DNA from: Methylophilaceae bacterium | GTDB taxonomy: Bacteria; Pseudomonadota; Gammaproteobacteria; Burkholderiales; Methylophilaceae | DNA: 64,000 nucleotides | Direction of reading: 5' to 3' | Assembly (NCBI GenBank): GCA_013141125.1 | Contig: JABFRO010000001.1 | Span: 558,001 to 622,000, forward strand | Shown here: in pieces, positions 57,438 through 64,000 of the stretch | Layout of the letters: every line of letters begins with the position of its first letter | Position numbering within the stretch: position 1 is the first letter of the stretch | Notes under the pieces: model-generated | Told to the model about the DNA's origin: nothing | The model's database searches: none | Seen by the model: the letters and a program-made list of their open reading frames with translations, nothing else | Position numbers and translations under genes: made by a program

Positions 57438-59129
57438 ATGAATAGCATTCTGTTTTTGATTCTGCGGCGTATGCGGCGACCACTCATTGCCATCATTATC
57501 AGCTTTGCCATTGCCATTGTTGGGTTAACCTTGATGCCGGGGCAAGACAACAATGGTCAGCCTTGGCAAATGAGCATTTTTGACGCGTTGTATGTCATCA
57601 GCTACACAGCGACAACGATAGGCTTTGGCGAGATTCCTTACGCCTATAGTAATGCGCAGCGATTGTGGATGACCTTCTCCATCTATCTCACCGTTATCCC
57701 CTGGTTTTATGCAATAGGTAAAATTATTTCACTGGCACAGGATAGTGGCTTGCGTGCGGCACTTATCATCGCCCGCTTTGCACACACGGTAAAACTGTTA
57801 AACGAGCCTTTTTACATTGTGTGTGGCTATGGCGAAACCAGCGGCTTGCTGGTAAATGCGCTAGACAACAAGGGCATTCATGTTGTAGTCATTGAATCTC
57901 AACAGGATAGATTAAATGAGCTGGAGCTGAATGACTCCCAATTTATTATTCCCAATCTCTGTGCCGATGCCAAACTACCGGACATTTTGAGTAAGGCTGG
58001 TGTCTATCATCCGCTGTGTAATGGCGTGGTAACGCTGACAGATGACGATCAGGCCAACCTCGCCATTGCTGTGGCAGTCAAACTTATGAACCCCAGCCTG
58101 CCAGTGCTGGCACGGGCAGAAAAAGAAGAAACCGCCGCCAATATGACCTCGTTTGGCACCGACCATATTATCAACCCTTACACCCTATTTGGTGAGCAAC
58201 TGGCAATGAAAGTCCATGCTATCGGCACTTATATACTGCATGAATGGCTGACAGACGTTCCTGGTGATACTTTACCACCCCCAGTTTGCCCTCCCATCGG
58301 TAAATGGGTGGTGTGTGGTTATGGACGCTTTGGTAAATCCGTTATTCAAAATTTGCGACGCGAACATATTACGGCCACAATTATTGAAGCCGACCCAAGA
58401 ATGACGGGTTGTGATGACTGTATTACCGGCAGTGGTACCGAAGCTAAAACCTTGCTGGAAGCTGGGATTAAAGATGCCGTCGGCATCGTCGCTGGCACCA
58501 ACGATGACATCAATAACCTTTCAATTGTAATGACCGCTTATGAATTAAATCCCGATTTGTTTGTTGTGATACGTAAAAATAAACGGCATAACGAACCACT
58601 ATTCAAACAATTTAATGCCGACATTACCATGCAGCCCAGCGACATTATTGCGCATGAATGTCTGGCGCATATGATCTCGCCCCTATTGGCACAATTTTTG
58701 ACACTGGCACGTTATCAAAGCAATGATTGGTCAAATCGCCTGATTAGCCAGCTGGTGGCTGTGGTGGGCGAAACCGTGCCTGAAACCTGGGCCGTGACTA
58801 TCGACAGCAAACACGCACCTGCTGTATCTGCATTATTGAAAAACAGCACACCTGTCATGTTGCAACACCTGATGCGCGACCCGGCTGATCGGGATCAAAC
58901 GCTGAATTTGGTGCCGCTGATGCTATCTCATGGCAACAAACAAACGCTGGTACCGGATATTTCTACAGTATTGACCGAAGGTGATCGCATTCTTTTCTGT
59001 GGGCGACCCAGCGCCAAATCTGCCTTGCCCCTGTTGTTAAACAATCAAAAAGCACTTATTTACAGCATCGATGGCAAGGAAATTTACGACAGCCTTATTT
59101 GGCGCTGGCTGAATAATCAAAAAATTTAA
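57438..59129 (+). CDS. RCK-domain potassium-type ion channel
   Basis: 563 residues. Two membrane helices (about 12-30 and 74-98) flank a pore loop with the filter-like TATTIGFGEIPYAYS, in place of the usual TVGYG. Two TrkA-N/RCK nucleotide-binding domains follow, with YIVCGYGETSGLLV and WVVCGYGRFGKSV as Rossmann motifs, plus later regulatory regions. Such channels are tetrameric and gated by ligands such as NAD(H), Ca or ATP. The FG in place of YG may alter ion selectivity. It is probably co-transcribed with the DUF6394 gene. Confidence 0.85.
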   Translation: MNSILFLILRRMRRPLIAIIISFAIAIVGLTLMPGQDNNGQPWQMSIFDALYVISYTATTIGFGEIPYAYSNAQRLWMTFSIYLTVIPWFYAIGKIISLAQDSGLRAALIIARFAHTVKLLNEPFYIVCGYGETSGLLVNALDNKGIHVVVIESQQDRLNELELNDSQFIIPNLCADAKLPDILSKAGVYHPLCNGVVTLTDDDQANLAIAVAVKLMNPSLPVLARAEKEETAANMTSFGTDHIINPYTLFGEQLAMKVHAIGTYILHEWLTDVPGDTLPPPVCPPIGKWVVCGYGRFGKSVIQNLRREHITATIIEADPRMTGCDDCITGSGTEAKTLLEAGIKDAVGIVAGTNDDINNLSIVMTAYELNPDLFVVIRKNKRHNEPLFKQFNADITMQPSDIIAHECLAHMISPLLAQFLTLARYQSNDWSNRLISQLVAVVGETVPETWAVTIDSKHAPAVSALLKNSTPVMLQHLMRDPADRDQTLNLVPLMLSHGNKQTLVPDISTVLTEGDRILFCGRPSAKSALPLLLNNQKALIYSIDGKEIYDSLIWRWLNNQKI

Positions 59130-59149
59130 AATGTAGCCTCTGCTGGCGT

Positions 59150-59186
59150 AAAAAAGCCGCCAAATTTCTGGCGGCTCTGATTTTTA
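59150..59186. terminator. Terminator after the channel gene
   Basis: AGCCGCCA / TGGCGGCT with a 6-base loop, A-run before and TTTTT shortly after. It lies between the convergent channel and glycine-zipper genes. Confidence 0.8.
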
Positions 59187-59206
59187 CAGCGGTTATTTCA
59201 CCCGCA

Positions 59207-59929
59207 TTAAAACTGGCGATACTCACGTTCTACATAGCGAGCATCATCTTGGCGGTGGTGTCCATGCCAACCATGATTCTCATGCCTATCTTCTCGATAA
59301 CCCGCATTTGAACGCACATTCCAACCAGGGATGAGTTGGATTGGGGCTGGCTGACGATAACCCTGCTCTACATAACGAATCTGCTCAACCCTCTGTCTTG
59401 GGTAAATAGATTGGTTATCATCCACAGCCACATTAACGCGAATGCTATCGCCGGGCTGAGTGTCCATTATTGTTGAATATTGACGACCATTATAGCGATA
59501 GGTCACCAGATAACCACGGTTCACGATTTGCCAGTTATCCACATTCACACAGCGTTGCACCGGGCGATCTGTGTAGTTTTGGTAGTCCCGTTGATGGTTA
59601 CCCAATTGATCGCCAATCAAGGCACCAACACCGGCTCCGACAACAGCACCCGCCACACGGCCACTCCCCCGGCCAATTCGACTACCTAACAAGCCGCCTG
59701 CAATGCCGCCAATTACCGGGCCGGTCAGCGAACGTTCGTTGTTGTAGGATTCACGTACATATTCCGTGCGGCATTCCTGACGCGGGTTATTAACACGCTC
59801 GGATTGCGGCACCACAGAAATTACGCGAGCCGTATCGTAATAAACATCATCGGCAAAAGCCGGCAAAGTGATGCTAGTGACCAGCAAAGCAACCATAGTG
59901 CTTTTCATTTTATTCTTTAAAATTCGCAT
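59207..59929 (-). CDS. Glycine-zipper 2TM envelope protein
   Basis: 240 residues. A signal peptide (about 1-26, ending LPAFAD) is followed by a short beta segment. The glycine-zipper helix pair spans about 72-110 (GGIAGGLLGSRIGRG, GAVVGAGVGALIGDQLG), of the type found in SlyB and OmpA-like envelope proteins. The C-terminal domain has YRYNGRQYSTIMDTQPGDSI. A His/Asp-rich tail (HENHGWHGHHRQDDARY) may bind metal, which is inference. AAGGAAG lies 6 bases before the ATG. Confidence 0.8.
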   Translation of the reverse strand: MRILKNKMKSTMVALLVTSITLPAFADDVYYDTARVISVVPQSERVNNPRQECRTEYVRESYNNERSLTGPVIGGIAGGLLGSRIGRGSGRVAGAVVGAGVGALIGDQLGNHQRDYQNYTDRPVQRCVNVDNWQIVNRGYLVTYRYNGRQYSTIMDTQPGDSIRVNVAVDDNQSIYPRQRVEQIRYVEQGYRQPAPIQLIPGWNVRSNAGYREDRHENHGWHGHHRQDDARYVEREYRQF

Positions 59930-60035
59930 TTGTGCTTCCTTTTTTAGGATTTAATCCGCAAATCAGCGGATGAGCACATAACGCGATAGAAATGGAATGC
60001 GTTGACTGATACGCCCCACTTATTTCCTCAGGCTT

Positions 60036-61172
60036 TTAAATAACGCCCAGCCCCTCAAATCCCTGAGATAAACTCTGATTTTGTGCACCCTTTCCTTGCA
60101 ACTTGATTTTCAGGCGCACTTCATTGACAGAGTCTGCATTGCGTAGTGCATCTTCGTAGCTGATTTCACCAGACTCATGCAAATCAAATAGCGCCTGATC
60201 GAAGGTTTGCATACCAACCTCACGCGATCTCGCAATAATCTCCTTGATTTCATGCACATCACCTTTGAAAATCAAATCTGAAATCAAAGGTGAGTTCAAC
60301 ATGATTTCCATGGCAGCGACACGCCCCTTACTTTCTTTCTTGGGAATAAGGCGTTGTGAAACGAAAGCTTTGACATTAAGCGATAAATCCATCAACAACT
60401 GATGGCGACGATCTTCCGGAAAAAAGTTGATAATTCGATCCAAGGCTTGATTGGTACTATTCGCGTGTAGCGTTGCCATGCACAGATGGCCGGTTTCAGC
60501 GAAAGCAATGGCGTAATCCATAGTTTCACGATCACGTATTTCACCAATCAAAATCACATCCGGTGCCTGACGCAGGGTATTTTTCAATGCGATATGCCAG
60601 TTATCTGTATCTACTCCAACTTCACGCTGGGTAATTATGCAATTTTTATGATCATGCACAAACTCGATGGGATCCTCGATAGTGATAATGTGGCCGAAAC
60701 TGTTTTCATTACGATAACCCACCATCGCCGCCAATGAGGTTGATTTACCTGAACCAGTCCCGCCCACAAATATCACCAAACCACGTTTGGTCAAAGCTAC
60801 ATCTTTTAGCACTTCTGGCAAGCCAAGCTCATCAAACGTAGGTATTTTGGAATTTATCACGCGAAAAACCAAACCAATCGAAGCGCGTTGAATAAAAGCA
60901 CTCACACGAAAACGTGCAACGCTAGGCAAACCAATCGCAAAATTGCATTCATGCGTGGCCTCAAACTCCGTGGACTGCTTGTCGTTCATAATGGAACGTG
61001 CAATGTCTCTGGCTTGCTGCGTGGTTAATGATTGGTTGGTTACCGGCGTCATCTTGCCATCGATTTTCATCGCAGGCGGAAAACCAACCGTAATAAATAA
61101 ATCCGATGCTTTTTTGGCTATCATCAAACGCAACAAATCAAATACAAACTTTTCTGCTAATCCCTGATCCAT
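60036..61172 (-). CDS. pilU: Type IV pilus retraction ATPase PilU
   Basis: 378 residues. Hexameric secretion-type ATPase: Walker A GGTGSGKSTSLAAM, Asp box (TIEDPIEFVHDHK), Walker B (DVILIGEIRDRETM) and His box (ETGHLCMATLHANS). It is distinguished from PilT by sequence and by its place downstream of it. PilU assists PilT in pilus depolymerisation under load. The ATG comes 14 bases after the pilT stop; the pair is an operon divergent from yggS. Confidence 0.93.
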   Translation of the reverse strand: MDQGLAEKFVFDLLRLMIAKKASDLFITVGFPPAMKIDGKMTPVTNQSLTTQQARDIARSIMNDKQSTEFEATHECNFAIGLPSVARFRVSAFIQRASIGLVFRVINSKIPTFDELGLPEVLKDVALTKRGLVIFVGGTGSGKSTSLAAMVGYRNENSFGHIITIEDPIEFVHDHKNCIITQREVGVDTDNWHIALKNTLRQAPDVILIGEIRDRETMDYAIAFAETGHLCMATLHANSTNQALDRIINFFPEDRRHQLLMDLSLNVKAFVSQRLIPKKESKGRVAAMEIMLNSPLISDLIFKGDVHEIKEIIARSREVGMQTFDQALFDLHESGEISYEDALRNADSVNEVRLKIKLQGKGAQNQSLSQGFEGLGVI

Positions 61173-61186
61173 TTTGTACTCCCTGA

Positions 61187-62230
61187 CTATCCGCCAAAAG
61201 TTTCTTTATTTGCCGCTTTGGCACGCGCTTCGTTCTGGGAAATCACATTTCGTTGTACCAATTCCTTCAAGTTCTGATCCAGCGTTTGCATTCCCACATT
61301 TTGACCAGTTTGAATGGATGAATACATTTGGGCGATTTTGTTTTCGCGTATCAAATTCCGGATGGCTGGCGTGCCTATCATGATTTCATGTGCAGCCACA
61401 CGTCCTTGTTCATCCTTGGTCTTACATAAGGTTTGCGAGATCACCGCACGTAGCGATTCGGAAAGCATGGAGCGCACCATTTCCTTTTCTGCCGCCGGGA
61501 ACACGTCAACGATACGATCCACGGTTTTGGCCGCTGAACTGGTATGCAAGGTACCAAATACCAAGTGACCGGTTTCTGCGGCAGTCAAGGCCAATCGTAT
61601 GGTTTCCAGATCGCGCATTTCTCCCACCAGAATCACATCGGGGTCTTCCCGCAGTGCAGAACGTAAGGCATTGGCAAACGACAAGGTATGCGGACCAACT
61701 TCTCTTTGATTAATCAGACATTTTTTTGACACATGCACAAACTCTATCGGATCCTCCACCGTCAGAATATGGCCGAATTCCTTTTCATTGACATAATCCA
61801 CCATGGCCGCCAATGTCGTGGATTTGCCCGATCCTGTTGGCCCGGTAACCAGCACAAGACCACGTGGAGTATCAGCAATATCCTTGAAAATAGCCGGACA
61901 GTTGAGTTGCTCCAAAGTCAGAATCTTGGATGGAATCGTCCGAAATACCGCACCTGCACCACGGTTCTGATTAAAAGCATTTACGCGAAAGCGTGCAAGA
62001 TTAGGAATTTCAAAAGAAAAATCACATTCCAGGGTTTCTTCATAAGCCTTGCGCTGACCATCATTCATGATGTCATACACCATATCGTGAACTTCACTAT
62101 GTTCCAGAGCTGGCACGTTAATTTTTCGCACATCGCCATGCACCCGTATCATAGGCGGCAATCCTGCAGACAGATGTAAATCGGAAGCTTTGTTTTTGAC
62201 TGAGAAAGCTAGTAAATCTGAAATATCCAC
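61187..62230 (-). CDS. pilT: Type IV pilus retraction ATPase PilT
   Basis: 347 residues. Start MDISDLLAFSVKNKASDLHL is typical of PilT. Walker A is GPTGSGKSTTLAAM, with the Asp box TVEDPIEFVHVSK, Walker B DVILVGEMRDLETI and His box ETGHLVFGTLHTSS. The C-terminal AIRNLIRENK motif, needed for retraction, is intact. It powers twitching motility and DNA uptake. First gene of the pilTU operon. Confidence 0.96.
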   Translation of the reverse strand: MDISDLLAFSVKNKASDLHLSAGLPPMIRVHGDVRKINVPALEHSEVHDMVYDIMNDGQRKAYEETLECDFSFEIPNLARFRVNAFNQNRGAGAVFRTIPSKILTLEQLNCPAIFKDIADTPRGLVLVTGPTGSGKSTTLAAMVDYVNEKEFGHILTVEDPIEFVHVSKKCLINQREVGPHTLSFANALRSALREDPDVILVGEMRDLETIRLALTAAETGHLVFGTLHTSSAAKTVDRIVDVFPAAEKEMVRSMLSESLRAVISQTLCKTKDEQGRVAAHEIMIGTPAIRNLIRENKIAQMYSSIQTGQNVGMQTLDQNLKELVQRNVISQNEARAKAANKETFGG

Positions 62231-62370
62231 TTAATGCTCCTGTTATAATTTTGCGCGTTAACTTCATGAGCGCTTCTTCAATACAACTAACGGTTGACGG
62301 AACCACAACTTGAGAATTTTAAAAAAATCAGCAAAAGATTTGTCTTAAATCAATATTTTGGTAACCAGAT

Positions 62371-63096
62371 ATGACCACAATTGCAGAGCGCTTACAAGCA
62401 GTTCAAGCTTACATACGCGCGGCTGAACATAAGGCCGGACGACAAACAAATGCCGTCACATTGCTGGCAGTGAGCAAAGCACAACCTGCGGCTTTGTTAC
62501 GTGAGGCTTATGCTGCCGGTCAACGGCTGTTTGGTGAAAACTACTTGCAGGAAGCGCTCAACAAACAGGCCACACTCACCGATTTAGCTATCGAATGGCA
62601 TTTTATCGGCCCGATTCAGAGCAATAAAACGCAACTGATTGCCCAAAACTTTGCCTGGGTACATGGGGTGGATAGACTTAAAATCGCGGAACGCCTGAAT
62701 ACAGCCAGACCTGAACATTTACCACCGCTACAAGTATGTATACAGGTCAATGTCAGTCAGGAAGCCAGCAAGAGCGGTGTTTTAGCTGAGGGGCTAGGCC
62801 TGCTGGCCAGCCAGATAGCACTTTTACCCAGATTGAAATTACGTGGTTTGATGGCCATTCCTGCGCCAAGGAGTAACAATATCCAGCAGCATGAGCCATT
62901 CAAATTAGTGCATGAACTACAGCTAAAATTGATACAACAAGGGCTGGCTCTGGATACTTTATCCATGGGTATGTCCGGTGATTTTTCCGCAGCTATTGCC
63001 GAAGGTGCGACAATAGTGCGCATAGGCACCGCAATTTTTGGTGCTCGTACTAGTAATACGTCAGAATTAACTCAACCCAACTGGACTGAAATATAA
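62371..63096 (+). CDS. yggS: PLP homeostasis protein YggS
   Basis: 241 residues. A PLP-binding fold-type III protein. Lys36 in LLAVSKAQP is the cofactor lysine, and WHFIGPIQSNK and LSMGMSGDFSAAIAEGATIVRIGTAIFG are family signatures. It keeps PLP and amino/keto acid pools in balance and has no enzyme activity known. It is divergent from pilT and 4 bases upstream of proC, a widely conserved order. Confidence 0.95.
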   Translation: MTTIAERLQAVQAYIRAAEHKAGRQTNAVTLLAVSKAQPAALLREAYAAGQRLFGENYLQEALNKQATLTDLAIEWHFIGPIQSNKTQLIAQNFAWVHGVDRLKIAERLNTARPEHLPPLQVCIQVNVSQEASKSGVLAEGLGLLASQIALLPRLKLRGLMAIPAPRSNNIQQHEPFKLVHELQLKLIQQGLALDTLSMGMSGDFSAAIAEGATIVRIGTAIFGARTSNTSELTQPNWTEI

Positions 63097-63100
63097 AATA

Positions 63101-63910
63101 ATGAAAATTAGCTTTATTGGTGGTGGCAACATGGCAAGCGCGCTGATTAGCGGCCTGCAAAAAACCGGTTTTTTGATGGCCGATATTCTGGTAATTGAGC
63201 CAAATCCGGAAAAACGAAATCAACTTCAGGCCAGCTTTGGTGTTAGTGTTTCCCAACAGCTGGAGCTAGCAGCAGCTTCCGAAGTGATTGTATTGGCCGT
63301 CAAGCCGCAACAATTACAGGAGTTAGCTCTAGTGCTGAAAAATATGCTGCAAAACCAGTTAGTCATCTCCATCGCTGCCGGCATACGCAGTTCAGATATT
63401 GCACGTTGGCTGGGTGGATATAACACCGTGGTACGCGTAATGCCCAATACTCCCGCGCAGATTCAAGCCGGTGTTTCCGCACTTTTTGCCACTGCTGGCG
63501 TTTCTGCCTTGCAACGCGAGCAGGCCACTATGCTGCTTGCCGCCGTAGGTAAAACGCTGTGGCTGGAAGATGAAAATAAAATGGATGCAGTAACCGCAAT
63601 TTCCGGCAGCGGCCCCGCTTATGTGTTTTATTTCATTGAGGCCATGCAACAAGCCGCCATGGATTTGGGCTTATCTGCCGAGCAAGCCCGATTACTCAGC
63701 TTGCACACTTTTCAAGGTGCCAGCCAGCTGGCACTAAATAGCGCTGAAGAGCCTGCCACCTTGCGTGCGCAAGTAACATCAAAAGGTGGTACTACCGAAC
63801 GTGCTTTACTGAGTATGGAAACTGCCGGAATTAAATCGGCCATTATCAACGCGGCACGTTCGGCCGCCGCCCGCTCGCATGAGCTGGGTGAGTTACTGGG
63901 AAAAGATTAA
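63101..63910 (+). CDS. proC: Pyrroline-5-carboxylate reductase
   Basis: 269 residues. NAD(P)-binding GGGNMASALI at the N-terminus, VLAVKPQQ in the middle, RVMPNTPA, and the dimerisation motif AISGSGPAYVFYFIEAM in the C-terminal half. It makes the last step of proline synthesis. It lies 4 bases after yggS, with yggT starting 1 base after its stop, so the three are co-transcribed. Confidence 0.96.
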   Translation: MKISFIGGGNMASALISGLQKTGFLMADILVIEPNPEKRNQLQASFGVSVSQQLELAAASEVIVLAVKPQQLQELALVLKNMLQNQLVISIAAGIRSSDIARWLGGYNTVVRVMPNTPAQIQAGVSALFATAGVSALQREQATMLLAAVGKTLWLEDENKMDAVTAISGSGPAYVFYFIEAMQQAAMDLGLSAEQARLLSLHTFQGASQLALNSAEEPATLRAQVTSKGGTTERALLSMETAGIKSAIINAARSAAARSHELGELLGKD

Positions 63911-63911
63911 C

Positions 63912-64000
63912 ATGATCGCCAATGCCATCGAATTTTTGCTGCAAACCGTATTGGGTTTATTCACCCTGGTGTTATTACTACGCTTTTATTTTCAACTCAC
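63912..64000 (+). CDS. yggT: YggT-family membrane protein (5' part)
   Basis: The window ends after about 29 codons. The first helix (AIEFLLQTVLGLFTLVLLLR) and its location after proC match YggT, a small four-helix membrane protein of unclear role. The start lies 1 base after the proC stop. Confidence 0.8.
   Translation, partial: MIANAIEFLLQTVLGLFTLVLLLRFYFQL

Overview
The window comes from a betaproteobacterium, most likely a chemolithoautotrophic member of the Nitrosomonadales with close to 50% GC. A Gallionellaceae-like organism is a plausible guess, but this is inference and not a species call. The reasons are: a form II RubisCO (cbbM) divergent from a CbbR regulator; a complete pqqABCDE operon; PEP-CTERM proteins with an EpsA-type LuxR regulator; and typical betaproteobacterial gene orders (DUF721|secA, pilT-pilU|yggS-proC-yggT, recJ next to an RpfE-like gene, ntrB-ntrC).

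Layout. 1-7.1 kb: the end of an outer-membrane barrel gene, then two facing pairs of hydrolases (patatin phospholipase + papain-like protease; subtilisin-like protease + alpha/beta hydrolase). This accessory locus is one of the most unusual in the window. 7.1-11.5 kb: YchJ, the ribosome-assembly GTPase YlqF/RbgA, a methyltransferase and a PAS-rich diguanylate cyclase. 11.9-19.4 kb: two related TonB-dependent receptors flanking two secreted PEP-CTERM proteins. 19.4-28.5 kb: an RNA methyltransferase, a solitary BrnA antitoxin with a toxin remnant, a giant 1416-residue envelope protein of unknown function, a DUF721/DciA-like protein and secA. 28.5-29.3 kb: a gene-poor stretch with a MITE-like element, an inverted repeat and an antitoxin-like fragment.

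29.3-37 kb: cbbM/cbbR with a palindromic operator, a retropepsin-like protease, the nitrogen two-component system NtrB/NtrC, and release factor 3. 37-42.6 kb: epsA, a Bcr/CflA-type efflux pump and pqqABCDE on the minus strand; an intrinsic hairpin separates the tiny precursor gene pqqA from pqqB. 42.7-46.7 kb: a possible 13-residue leader peptide, hisC, a DAHP synthase gene, a squalene/phytoene synthase and a small lipoprotein-sized secreted protein. 46.8-54.2 kb: Rep helicase, a MEKHLA protein, purT overlapping a truncated haemoglobin, a repeat-filled gap, recJ and the rpfE-like gene. 54.2-59.2 kb: a long inverted repeat, then sixA, an orphan ParA ATPase and a CYTH-CHAD protein in close series (a candidate polyphosphate-related cassette), followed by a DUF6394 membrane protein and a two-RCK ion channel. 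59.2-64 kb: a glycine-zipper protein, pilU, pilT, yggS, proC and the start of yggT.

Most of the window is core metabolism and information processing. The accessory or poorly described parts are the four-hydrolase locus, the receptor/PEP-CTERM cassette, the giant envelope protein and the SixA-ParA-CHAD series. No tRNA, rRNA, CRISPR array or intact transposase gene was seen. Gene functions rest on motifs and family recognition by eye; no database search was run.
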